Below, in pieces: positions 22,627-32,600 of a stretch of DNA of 64,000 nt. Origin of the DNA: G963676205 sp964342525 (lineage in GTDB: Bacteria; Campylobacterota; Campylobacteria; Campylobacterales; Arcobacteraceae); contig CAYFGQ010000011.1 in assembly GCA_964342525.1 (NCBI GenBank), forward strand, positions 1 to 64,000, read 5' to 3'. Position numbers and translations under genes: made by a program. The notes under the pieces were generated by a model. That model was not told the DNA's origin. It searched no databases and saw only the letters and a program-made list of their open reading frames with translations. The stretch's first letter is position 1, and every line of letters begins with the position of its first letter.

Positions 22627-24858
22627 ATGCGTATTTTTATAATCTTTTTACTTTTTATCCATAATCTATTTGCCATAGATTTTTCACTAAAAGGTGAAGA
22701 GTTATACAAAGAGTTAAAAAACTATGATAAAAAATATAAAATCTCTCAAAAAAAAGAGTGGAGAGAGATAAGTGGTTGGTACCTTTGGCTTTTTGGATAT
22801 AGTGCAAACAATCAAGATCTAAGAGGATATGCTTCACCTAAAGGATTAGATAATCCATCAGAAGATTTTATAGATTTTGCTATGGAGTATATCCATCCAA
22901 AAGTAACCACCATACAAAATTCTATAAAATGTAGAACATCAAGAAAATATGCTTTTATGAAAAAAACCTTTAAAGATTTTAGATCACCCCTAGAGCAAGA
23001 AAATATTATCTGTGATAAAGTAGATGAGGGATTTTTAAATGATCTTATTTTTACCAGTCCCATAAATGGTAAACCTATAGATTTTGGGAAAATAAATGAA
23101 GATACAGTAGAGGGATTTGAATTACTTTATGCAACCCCGGGAACGGGGGATGCTTCAGAGATTGCAGGTCATCTTCTTTTAAGGGTAAAACTAAACAATA
23201 ATCCCTTAGCAAAAAAACTACATATACAAAATCCCCATGATATTGTAGTCTCCTTTTTAGCAAATACAAGGGATAAAGATGAAGTATATAAAGAGCCAAA
23301 AGCACAAAAAGAGTGTAAAAGTAATTTTTTTAACATAGTAGATAACAATAGTGATTTTAATGCTATAAGATCAATCTACCAATCCATAAAAGGTTTAGCA
23401 GGTGGTTTTTTAACTATGATGGATAGACAAACCTTAGCCCAAAGTGTGAAACACTATACAGTTGAAGAGGATAGAAATCTTCTTAGATTTGAACTTATAT
23501 TAACAAAAGAGCAAAAAAAGAGTTTAATAGATCACCTATTTAATACTAAAAAAAACTACAATGCAAGATACTATTTTTTCACTCAAAACTGTGCTTCTGT
23601 TTTAGTTAAAATCATAGGAGAAGGGATAAAAGTAAAAGAGATATCAAAGTTTGAACCAATAACTTCACCACCCAATACCCTTGTGGCACTATTTACAAAA
23701 CTAGGACTTGCAAAACCAGTTTATCCATCTTTTTATAGCTATAGAAAAAAAGCCTTTATGGCTCAAGATACAATTAAAGAGTATTATGAAAAGCTACAAA
23801 AAAAACATACAAACTATAACTGGCCAAATATATCTTTACTTCTAAATAAGGATATAGAAGATAGAGTACTTTTCATAAAAAAACTAAATTCATTTTATGA
23901 AAAATATCAAAAATTTGAAGATGAACTATATAAATTAAGCACCCTTATTCAAAATGCAGAGATGGCTTTTGAACATAAAAATTTAGTATGTGAAAACTAC
24001 ACCTCAAAACTAACCACCCAAACAAGAATCTTTCAAGATAAACTATTCAAATACATAAAAAACCCTAGTATAAAAGTAGATTCCACTATAAATAAAAAAT
24101 ATAAAGCCTTTGAAAAATTTGAATACAATAACGGAGAGAGCCATACAAATCTTTTAAGTTTTGGGATAGGTTATGGAGAAAACAACAATAAAAAAATCTT
24201 ACATCTTGAAGGCTCGGTGGTAAAACAAGAGATGGGTTCCTTATCAAATATAGCTATGCAAAGAGGAAACTCAGTAAGATTAGGAACCATAGATATAACC
24301 CTTTTAGAAGATGATAAAGTAGCCAATTGGGAATTTACGGCCTTAAATATCAAAAAACTAAAAGAGAGACTAGATACTATTCCTAGTTATTTCTCTTACT
24401 CTGGTGAGTTTGGTTTAGGATTAAATGTACTTGATTATAGGGGTAACCACTCTTTAAATTACAAAGAAGGGAGTATCATAGGAGGGGAATTACTTTTTAA
24501 TATGATATCTTCAAAAAGTCAAGAAGATTATATATTTATCTCTTTAGGATCTCAAGTAGCTTATCAAAAATATAAAGAGATAAGTAATATAGGTCTTACT
24601 TTTCCAATATATCTTCAAAATATGTTTAGCTTTGGTGAAAAAAGGAAACTCCAATGGCAAACAAAACTATCCTATTCAAAGGCTATAAAAGAAAAAATGG
24701 ATAGCAGAAAAAACTTTGTAAGTGAGCTAAGATATAAACTACCTTTTAGCACAGATGCACAATATTTAGCAAAACTAAAATACGAAAAACAATTTAAATC
24801 AAAAAACCTACTAGGAGATAAAACTTTTTGGTTAGGTCTTGAAGTAAATAACTGGTAA
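22627..24858 (+). CDS. Exported DUF4105/Lnb-like protein with C-terminal beta-barrel, B1 of the duplicated cassette
   Basis: A 743-residue protein with a signal peptide (MRIFIIFLLFIHNLFA, cleavage before IDFS). Residues about 160-345 fit the DUF4105 (Lnb N-terminal periplasmic) domain: FELLYATPGTGDASEIAGHLLLRV gives His182, and after EEDRNLLRFELIL comes YYFFTQNCASVLVKII with Cys322. These would be the His/Cys pair of a permuted papain-like fold. Cys102 and Cys129 are conserved in the paralogue and may form a disulfide. From about residue 510 alternating strands with LLSFGIGYG, FGLGLNVLDY and the terminal FWLGLEVNNW, ending in Trp, suggest an outer-membrane barrel. It follows A1 by 5 bp. Activity on A1 is a hypothesis. 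Confidence 0.82.
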   Translation: MRIFIIFLLFIHNLFAIDFSLKGEELYKELKNYDKKYKISQKKEWREISGWYLWLFGYSANNQDLRGYASPKGLDNPSEDFIDFAMEYIHPKVTTIQNSIKCRTSRKYAFMKKTFKDFRSPLEQENIICDKVDEGFLNDLIFTSPINGKPIDFGKINEDTVEGFELLYATPGTGDASEIAGHLLLRVKLNNNPLAKKLHIQNPHDIVVSFLANTRDKDEVYKEPKAQKECKSNFFNIVDNNSDFNAIRSIYQSIKGLAGGFLTMMDRQTLAQSVKHYTVEEDRNLLRFELILTKEQKKSLIDHLFNTKKNYNARYYFFTQNCASVLVKIIGEGIKVKEISKFEPITSPPNTLVALFTKLGLAKPVYPSFYSYRKKAFMAQDTIKEYYEKLQKKHTNYNWPNISLLLNKDIEDRVLFIKKLNSFYEKYQKFEDELYKLSTLIQNAEMAFEHKNLVCENYTSKLTTQTRIFQDKLFKYIKNPSIKVDSTINKKYKAFEKFEYNNGESHTNLLSFGIGYGENNNKKILHLEGSVVKQEMGSLSNIAMQRGNSVRLGTIDITLLEDDKVANWEFTALNIKKLKERLDTIPSYFSYSGEFGLGLNVLDYRGNHSLNYKEGSIIGGELLFNMISSKSQEDYIFISLGSQVAYQKYKEISNIGLTFPIYLQNMFSFGEKRKLQWQTKLSYSKAIKEKMDSRKNFVSELRYKLPFSTDAQYLAKLKYEKQFKSKNLLGDKTFWLGLEVNNW

Positions 24859-24896
24859 AATCCCTTTTCATTTTACTACACAAAAATGACGGGATT
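24859..24896. repeat. Inverted repeat between the two cassette copies
   Basis: AATCCC at 24859-24864 pairs with GGGATT at 24891-24896, and inside them TCATTTT pairs with AAAATGA around a loop of about eight bases. It lies directly after the B1 stop codon and just before the next -10 element. No U-run follows the outer arm, so if it terminates transcription it is not a standard rho-independent terminator. Confidence 0.5.
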
Positions 24897-24901
24897 AGTG
24901 A

Positions 24902-24907
24902 TATAAT
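24902..24907 (+). promoter_or_regulatory. Candidate -10 element of the second cassette copy
   Basis: TATAAT, preceded by TTAGTGA, lies 32 bp before the TTG start at 24940. AAGAGG at 24924-24929 is the likely ribosome binding site. This suggests that the second copy has its own promoter rather than depending only on read-through. Confidence 0.45.
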
Positions 24908-24939
24908 CTGTGTTTTAATAAATAAGAGGCTTTCATAAT

Positions 24940-27327
24940 TTGAAAATAATAATATTTTTACCCTATATTTTACTTTTATTCACATACTCTTATGCTGGTC
25001 CGTTTACAGCTTCAGGGCAATCTACAGGACAATCTACAGAAAAAACCTATAAAAAAAGTATCAAACCATCTATGGATAAAACTATAGTATTTACTAAAAC
25101 ATCTGTAGATACAAGTGTAGGAATTGCAAAAAACTCATCGGGATATTCTGGTAAAATGAGTGATTATTCTGTTGATTTTTTAAAAAATAGTAGTGGCTAT
25201 ACAAAAGATTCTAGTGAAGTAACTACCCAAAAGAGTATTAAACCATCATGGGAATTTACACAAAAGGCTTCTAAACAATCTACTCATTATTCAGGTAAAG
25301 CTAGTGATTATTCTATAGATTTCTCTAAAAACAGTAGTAAATACACTAAACAATCTAGTGATATAACAACTCAAAAAAGTATTAAGCCATCGTGGGAATT
25401 CACACAAAAAACTTCTAAACAATCTACCCACTATTCAGGTAAAGCCAGTGATTATTCTGTAGACTTTTCTAAAAATAGTAGTAAATATACAAAACAGTCA
25501 AGCGATATTACTACTCAAAAAAGTATTAAGCCATCATGGGAATTTACTCAAAAAGCTTCTAAACAATCTACCCACTATTCAGGTAAAGCCAGTGATTATT
25601 CTGTAGACTTTTCTAAAAATAGTAGTAAATATACAAAACAGTCAAGCGATATTACTACTCAAAAAAGTATTAAGCCATCATGGGAATTTACTCAAAAAGC
25701 TTCCAAACAATCTACTCACTATTCGGGCAAAGCCAGTGACTACTCTGTAGATTTCTCTAAAAATAGCAGTAAATACACTAAACAATCAGGAGAAATAACT
25801 ACACAAAAGAGTATTAAACCATCGTGGGAATTCACACAAAAAGCATCTAAACAGTCTACCCACTATTCAGGAAAAGTATCTGACTATTCTGTAGATTTCT
25901 CTAAAAACAGTAGTAAATACACCAAACAATCTAGTGACATAACAACTCAAAAAAGTATTAAACCATCATGGGAATTCACACAAAAGGCTTCTAAACAATC
26001 TACTCACTATTCAGGCAAAGCCAGTGACTATTCTGTAGATTTCTCTAAAAATAGCAGTAAATATACTAAACAATCAGGAGAGATAACTACACAAAAAAGT
26101 ACCAAACCATCTTGGGAATTTACTCAAAAAGCTTCTAAACAATCTACACACTATTCGGGTAAAACATCTGACTATTCTGTAGACTTCTCCAAAAACAGTA
26201 GTAAATACACTAAACAATCTAGTGATATAACAACTCAAAAAAGTATTAAACCATCATGGGAATTTACTCAAAAAGCTTCTAAACAGTCTACTCTCTATTC
26301 AGGTAAGGCATCAGATTATTCAGTAGATTTCTCTAAAAATAGCAGTAAATACACTAAACAATCTAGTGATATCACTACACAAAAAAGTATCAAGCCATCT
26401 TGGGAGTTTACTCAAAAAACTTCCAAACAATCTACTCATTATTCAGGTAAGATTTCAGATTATTCTGTGGACTTCTCTAAAAATAGTAGTAAATATACTA
26501 AACAATCAGGAGAAATAACTACCAAAAAGAGTATTAAACCATCATGGGAATTCACACAAAAAGCATCTAAACAATCTACCCACTATTCGAGCAAAGCCAG
26601 TGACTACTCTGTAGATTTCTCTAAAAACAGTAGCCAATATACTAAACAATCTAGTGATATTACCACACAAAAGAGTATCAAGCCATCTTGGGAGTTTACT
26701 CAAAAGACCTCCAAACAATCCACACATTATTCGGGAAAAGCTAGTGATTACTCAGTAGAATTTTCAAAAAACAGCAGTAACTATACGCAAAAATCAAATG
26801 AACTAAGTACAAAATACTCTAAACAATCTAGCGAACTTAGTGGACAATTCATAAAAGAATGGACAGAGTATTCTAAACAAAGTGCAAACTACACTAAAAA
26901 AACTTCAAAACTCACCACAAAATATACAAAAAACACCTCAGAATTTAGTGGAGAGCTTACTAAAGAATGGACAGCATATTCAAAAGAAACATCCGATAGA
27001 TCAAGTAGAGGTTCTAGTGAAATGGGAGATATCACAAAAAATAGTAGTCAATACTCTGATGAATCATTAGCAAAAACAACAAGACTATCATGGGATGATT
27101 ATCAAGCATTAAAACTTGACCCAGATATTGCAGATCAATTTATAAAAGATAGTTATGCCCATACAGGAGATATTTTAAATAGATTCTCAAATATTCTACA
27201 AGTACCAAAAGATACTTTAGCAAATAGCCTTATTGAAGTTATGCCTAAACAACCCACAAGAGCCGAACTTGAAAACATAATGAAATACCTAATTCCAAAA
27301 CTAAAAAAGATTCACAAAAATATATGA
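24940..27327 (+). CDS. Secreted Ser/Thr-rich repeat protein A2 of the duplicated cassette, unknown function
   Basis: A 795-residue paralogue of A1, also with a TTG start and a signal peptide (MKIIIFLPYILLLFTYSYA, cleavage before GPF). The mature start GPFTASGQSTGQST and the C-terminal 87 residues (LSWDDYQALKLDPDIADQ, VPKDTLANSLIEVMPKQP) match A1. Between them lie ten exact-length repeats of 48 residues (101-580) plus a partial eleventh, each with KPSWEFTQKASKQSTHYSG and SDYSVDFSKNSSKYTKQSS. Aromatic-Ser/Thr pairs recur mostly at steps of 7, with 4- or 5-residue breaks. There are no Cys in the mature protein, no anchor and no sorting motif. Its stop overlaps the B2 start by 4 bp (ATGA). A long extracellular or periplasmic fibre-like protein is a reasonable guess. 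Confidence 0.87.
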   Translation: MKIIIFLPYILLLFTYSYAGPFTASGQSTGQSTEKTYKKSIKPSMDKTIVFTKTSVDTSVGIAKNSSGYSGKMSDYSVDFLKNSSGYTKDSSEVTTQKSIKPSWEFTQKASKQSTHYSGKASDYSIDFSKNSSKYTKQSSDITTQKSIKPSWEFTQKTSKQSTHYSGKASDYSVDFSKNSSKYTKQSSDITTQKSIKPSWEFTQKASKQSTHYSGKASDYSVDFSKNSSKYTKQSSDITTQKSIKPSWEFTQKASKQSTHYSGKASDYSVDFSKNSSKYTKQSGEITTQKSIKPSWEFTQKASKQSTHYSGKVSDYSVDFSKNSSKYTKQSSDITTQKSIKPSWEFTQKASKQSTHYSGKASDYSVDFSKNSSKYTKQSGEITTQKSTKPSWEFTQKASKQSTHYSGKTSDYSVDFSKNSSKYTKQSSDITTQKSIKPSWEFTQKASKQSTLYSGKASDYSVDFSKNSSKYTKQSSDITTQKSIKPSWEFTQKTSKQSTHYSGKISDYSVDFSKNSSKYTKQSGEITTKKSIKPSWEFTQKASKQSTHYSSKASDYSVDFSKNSSQYTKQSSDITTQKSIKPSWEFTQKTSKQSTHYSGKASDYSVEFSKNSSNYTQKSNELSTKYSKQSSELSGQFIKEWTEYSKQSANYTKKTSKLTTKYTKNTSEFSGELTKEWTAYSKETSDRSSRGSSEMGDITKNSSQYSDESLAKTTRLSWDDYQALKLDPDIADQFIKDSYAHTGDILNRFSNILQVPKDTLANSLIEVMPKQPTRAELENIMKYLIPKLKKIHKNI
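25240..26679 (+). repeat. Ten 144-bp tandem repeats (48 residues each) inside gene A2, with a degenerate eleventh
   Basis: Units begin at 25240 and every 144 bp to 26536 with no indel; a decayed eleventh begins at 26680. Most units differ at silent positions, but the second and third (and the first bases of the fourth) are identical over a run of about 145 bp, which points to a recent duplication within an older array. Protein variation is confined to few positions, such as Ala/Thr at 10, Ala/Val/Thr/Ile at 21 and SSD/SGE at 39-41. Confidence 0.95.
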
Positions 27328-29558
27328 GAATTATACTACTTAGTCTTATCTTTTTAAATCTACTTTATGCCATAGATTATAAAAAAAAATCTAATGAACT
27401 ATATAAAGAACTTTTAGAGTTTGATAAACAATATAAAATAAGTACTTCAAAAAAGTGGTTAGAATTAAGTGGCTGGGAAAAAGATATAATTGGATATGGC
27501 CCAGAAAACCAAGATATAAGAGGCTTTGCTTCAAAAGAAGCCCTAAATTCCCCTAGAGAAGATTTCATAAGTTTCGCCATGGAGTATATCAACCCCTCTT
27601 CATCTACCATTGAAGATTCTATAAAATGTAGAACACCAAACAAATATAAGTTTATAAAAAAACTATTTAAAGATTTCATCTCCCCTTTGGAGCATAAAGA
27701 TATAGTATGTTATACCATAGATAGAGGCTTTTTAAATGATCTTATTTTTATAGATCCCCTTAGTTTTACACCTATAAATTTTGGAGATATAAACCCTGAT
27801 ACAGTGAAAGGTTTTGAGCTACTCTATGCCACCCCAGGTACATCAGATGCTGCTGAGATCGCAGGTCATCTATTACTTAGAATAAAATTGGATAATAATC
27901 CTGAAGCAAAAAAACAAGGCATAGAAAATCCAAACGATATAGTAGTTTCTTTTTTAGCAGATACAAAACAAAAAGAAAAGAAAAAAGAACAAAATAAACC
28001 AAAGATTAAAAAAGAGTGTAAAAAAAACTGGTTTAATCTAGTAGATAGTGAAAATTATGAATTAATCTCATCTATTGATCAATCCCTTAGGGGATTATTT
28101 GGTGGTTTTTTAACAGTTATGGATAGACAGACTCTAAAGCAAACCATAAAAAACTATACAATTGAAGAGGATAGAAATCTCCTAAGATTTGAGCTTATAT
28201 TAACAGAAGATCAAAAAAAGAGCCTTTTAAATAGACTTTTTAATGCTAAAAAAAATTACAAAGCAAGATACTATTTTTTTGATCAAAATTGTGCTTCTGT
28301 ACTAGTAAAGGTTATTGGAGAAGGAATAAAAGTAAAAGAGATATCAGAGTTTAGTCCGATAGTCTCTCCACCAAATACTTTAGTAGCTTTATTTACAAGA
28401 AATGGTTTAGCAAAACCTATATACCCTTCTTTTTATAGCTATAGAAAAAAAGCGTATATGTCCCAAGACTTAATAAAAAAGTTTCATAAAAAATTACAAG
28501 ATAAATATAAAAATATAACTTTCCCAAAAATATCTAAGATCCTAAGTGATAAAGAGAATGAGAGATTAGAATTTGTAAAAAATCTAGAATTGATATATAA
28601 AAGAGAGCCTCTTTTGGCAGATGAGCTATGGGAAATGTCAAACCTTATTCAAGAAGCTGAGATGGTATATGAATATAAAGATATGATATGTGAAAACTAT
28701 ACCTCAAAAGTAAGTGCAGAAACTAGAGAATTTTTAAAAAATCTAAGAAAAAATATAGATAGAAACAAAAGTATAGATTTAGATAAACTTACTAAATCAT
28801 ACTATCAATCTAAAGAAGAAAAACTATATAAAGAGGGTGAACACCATAGCCAACTCTTAACTTTTGCCATTGGACTTGGATCATATAATGATGAGTATAT
28901 CACCCACATAGATACTTCTTTTACAAAACAAAACATGGGTTCTTTTTCAAATATATCTATGCAAAGATCAAGTGCTGTTGAACTAGGACACTTTTCAATC
29001 AATCTATCAAAAGAAAATAATTTACACTCTTGGCAAATAAAATCTTTAAGTATTCAAAAGATACAAGAGAGATTATTATATACCCCTAATTATTTTTCAA
29101 CAGCTGGTTCTTTAGGTTTTGGAATAAATGTTTTAAACTATAAAGGAAATAAGGAGAAAAACCATTTTAGAGGAACCCTTTTAGGTGGGGAATTACTTTT
29201 TAATTTGACCTCTTCTCAAAACTATAATTCCCATTTATTTTTATCTACTGGTTTAGATCTAGCTCAACAAAAATATAAAGATAAAAACAATAAAGGACTT
29301 ATGATACCTATTTATTTACAAAATACAAATAGTTTTTTTTATAATAAACTAAAATGGCAAAATAAGCTTTTATACAATAGCTCTTTAAAATCAGCCCTAC
29401 ACGATGAACTAGAATTTAGTTCAGAGCTTAGATATAAACTACCGAAATTTGATGAAAAACTTTATCTTCTTAAGCTGAGATTTGATTATGATAAATCATC
29501 ATATTTCCCATCATTTAATAGATCACTATGGTTTGGTCTTGAAGTAAATAATTGGTAA
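27324..29558 (+). CDS. Exported DUF4105/Lnb-like protein with C-terminal beta-barrel, B2 of the duplicated cassette
   Basis: A 744-residue paralogue of B1, collinear almost from end to end. Signal peptide MRIILLSLIFLNLLYA with cleavage before IDYK. The predicted catalytic His182 lies in ELLYATPGTSDAAEIAGHLL and Cys323 in YYFFDQNCASVLVKV. Cys102 and Cys129 are also kept, as is the CENYTSK segment near 455. The C-terminal third shows alternating beta strands and ends LWFGLEVNNW, again with a terminal Trp. Its ATG overlaps the A2 stop (ATGA), so A2 and B2 are translationally coupled. Conservation of His, Cys and barrel in both copies, against free change in the A repeats, suggests that the enzyme-like part is under selection. 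Confidence 0.82.
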   Translation: MRIILLSLIFLNLLYAIDYKKKSNELYKELLEFDKQYKISTSKKWLELSGWEKDIIGYGPENQDIRGFASKEALNSPREDFISFAMEYINPSSSTIEDSIKCRTPNKYKFIKKLFKDFISPLEHKDIVCYTIDRGFLNDLIFIDPLSFTPINFGDINPDTVKGFELLYATPGTSDAAEIAGHLLLRIKLDNNPEAKKQGIENPNDIVVSFLADTKQKEKKKEQNKPKIKKECKKNWFNLVDSENYELISSIDQSLRGLFGGFLTVMDRQTLKQTIKNYTIEEDRNLLRFELILTEDQKKSLLNRLFNAKKNYKARYYFFDQNCASVLVKVIGEGIKVKEISEFSPIVSPPNTLVALFTRNGLAKPIYPSFYSYRKKAYMSQDLIKKFHKKLQDKYKNITFPKISKILSDKENERLEFVKNLELIYKREPLLADELWEMSNLIQEAEMVYEYKDMICENYTSKVSAETREFLKNLRKNIDRNKSIDLDKLTKSYYQSKEEKLYKEGEHHSQLLTFAIGLGSYNDEYITHIDTSFTKQNMGSFSNISMQRSSAVELGHFSINLSKENNLHSWQIKSLSIQKIQERLLYTPNYFSTAGSLGFGINVLNYKGNKEKNHFRGTLLGGELLFNLTSSQNYNSHLFLSTGLDLAQQKYKDKNNKGLMIPIYLQNTNSFFYNKLKWQNKLLYNSSLKSALHDELEFSSELRYKLPKFDEKLYLLKLRFDYDKSSYFPSFNRSLWFGLEVNNW

Positions 29559-29646
29559 AAACTTTAATATAAAAATTAACTATTTTCATAACCTATTTCG
29601 TAGATTTATTTAGCTATTATCCAAATAAAAAATAGGTAGATTTTTT

Positions 29647-32600
29647 ATGTCCAAAACTCCCCAATTTACACACTTACACTTACACACAGAGTATTCACTT
29701 CTAGATGGTGCAAATAAGATTAAAGCTTTAGCAAAAAAAGTAAAAGAGATGGGTATGACCAGTGTTGCCATGACTGACCATGGTAATATGTTTGGTACTA
29801 TCGACTTTTATAATACTATGAGAAAAGAAGGCATCAAACCTATCATTGGTATGGAAGCTTATATTCACAATTCTGAAGAATTAGGTGATAAGTCCACAAA
29901 ACAAAGATTTCACCTTTGTTTATATGCTAAAAATGATGTTGGATATAAAAATCTAATGTTCTTATCAAGCCAAGCTTATATGCATGGTTTTTATTACTAC
30001 CCACGTATCAATAAAAAACTTCTTCGTGAAAACTCTGAAGGGCTTGTATGTAGCGCTGCTTGTTTACAAGGGGAAATAAACTGGCATCTTAATACAAATA
30101 ATGAACGGAATGTAAAAAATGGGGCAAAAGGGTATGAGAGAGCAAAAGAGATAGCCTTAGAATATAAGGAGATTTTTGGGGATGACTTTTACCTAGAGAT
30201 TATGAGACATGGTATTGGAGATCAGCTTTTTGTTGATGATGCAATCCTTAGAATATCAAAAGAAACTGGTATCAAAATAGTAGCCACAAATGACACCCAC
30301 TATTTAACTCAAAAAGATGCGGATGCACATGAGGCATTTATGTGTATCGCTATGAATAAACTTTATGATGATCCAAATCGTCTAAGACACTCGGTGCATG
30401 AGTTTTATCTAAAAACACCAGAACAGATTGCAAAACTATATGCTGATATTCCTGAGGCTATACATGCAACCCAAGAGATTGCCGATAAATGTAATCTTGA
30501 GATCAAACTAGGTGACCCAACTCCACCAAACTTTAAATTTACTAGACAAAAGGCAGAAGCATCTGGTCTTACTCTACCTGAGCCAGATGAAGAGTATTCC
30601 TTAGAAAACGACAAGGTTCTATTTATCCATGAATGTGAAGAGGGTCTTAAAAAAAGGCTTGAAATCGTTGATGAATCAAAACATCAAGAATATCGTGATC
30701 GTCTTCAAGTTGAGATAGATATTATCAATAGTATGAAGTTCCCAGGATATATGCTGATCGTATGGGATTTCGTTGCTTATGCTAAAACCCAAGATATCCC
30801 TGTTGGACCAGGAAGGGGTTCAGCTGCTGGATCACTAGTAGCCTTTTCCATGGAGATTACGGATATCGATCCAATGCCATATGGATTACTTTTTGAGAGG
30901 TTCTTGAACCCAGAGAGGGTATCGATGCCCGATATCGATATGGACTTCTGCCAATCAAGAAGGGGTGAGGTTATTGACTACGTTGTAAGACAATATGGTC
31001 GTGCCAATGTTGCTCAGATCATCACCTTTGGTAAACTTCTAGCAAAAGGGGTTATTAGAGATGTTGCAAGGGTACTTGATATGCCTTATGCAAAAGCTGA
31101 TGCTATGGCAAAACTTATCCCTGATGAATTAGGTATTAACCTAACAGATTCTTATGAGAAAGAGCCAAAGATAAAAGAACTTTGTGATTCTGACCCCCAA
31201 TCAAAGAGGGTATGGGAATTTGCCCTAGCCCTAGAGGGACTAAATAGAAATGCAGGTACTCACGCCGCCGGTGTTGTTATCAACAATGAACCTTTATGGC
31301 AAAAAACACCATTATTTAAACCTTCAGGTCTTGATACCCTAGCAACCCAATATAATGGTAAATATGTTGAGGATGTGGATTTAATTAAATTCGACTTCCT
31401 GGGTCTAAAGACCCTTACAGTTATTGAAGAGGGGCTAAAACTAATTGAAAAAAGACATGGAAAAAGAATAAACTTCCTAACAGTAGATGTAAATGATAAA
31501 GGGGTTTATGATCTAATCCAAACAGGTAATACAATTGGACTATTCCAGATAGAATCTGAAGGTATGCAAGACCTTTGTAAAAGACTTGCCCCATCAAACT
31601 TCGAGGATATTATCGCCGTTCTTGCACTATATAGACCAGGACCAATGGAGTCAGGGATGCTTGATGACTTTATTGAAAGAAAACACGGTCGTGCAAAAAT
31701 TGACTACTTCTATGATGAACTTGAACCAGCTCTAGAACCTATTTTAGAAAACACCTATGGGGTTATTGTATATCAAGAGCAAGTTATGCAGATTGTACAG
31801 TCAATTGGTGGATTTAGCCTTGGTGGTGCGGACCTTGTAAGACGTGCCATGGGTAAAAAGATTAAAGAGGAGATGGATAGGCTAAAAGGTGAGTTCTCTG
31901 ATGGTGCAGAAGAGAAGGGTTATACAAGACAATATACAGATGAACTATTTGATCTGATCGTAAAATTCGCAGGATATGGATTTAATAAATCCCACTCCGC
32001 AGCCTACGCCTTAGTAACTTTTTACACTTCATATCTAAAGTGTTATTACCCAGCAGAATTTATGGCGGGTCTACTTACACTAGAAAAAGATAATACTGAT
32101 AAAGTTGTAAAATATGTGGATGAAGTAAAAAGAATGGGGATTGATCTTCTTCCACCAGATATAAATATCTCAGACCTTGTGTTCTCTGCTACTGATATAG
32201 ATGACAAAGAAGTTGTTATGTTTGGTATGGGTGCATTAAAGGGTGCTGGTGATGTGGCTATCTTATCAATCCTTGAATCTAGAAAAGAAGGTGAATTTAA
32301 AGACCTTAGTGATTTTGTATCTAGAATTGATTCATCAAAAGTAAATAAAAGAGTTATTGAAACATTAGCAAAATCTGGAGCACTTGATTGTTTTGGTTAT
32401 TCTAGAAAAGCTTTACTTATGCAAGTTGAAAAGATTGTTGAAGCAGCAGGTAAAGCAGCCCAAGCTAAAAAAATGGCCACTGGATCACTTTTTGGAGATG
32501 CAGAAGAGATGGTTACTGTAACTATTGAGCTTGAAGAAATGGAAGAGTATGAAGGGAAAGAAGTACTTGAACTTGAAAAAGAATCTTTAGGATTTTATGT

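Noticed and set aside
25240..26811. Regular 144-bp repeats considered as a CRISPR array or intergenic satellite
   Set aside because: The repeats are contiguous without spacers, are in frame in one long coding sequence, and vary mostly at silent positions, so they are coding repeats.
21510..29558. Toxin-immunity or contact-dependent inhibition interpretation of the A-B pairs
   Set aside because: No toxin-like variable C-terminus exists; the C-terminal domain of A is the conserved part, and B is a large exported protein, not a small immunity protein.
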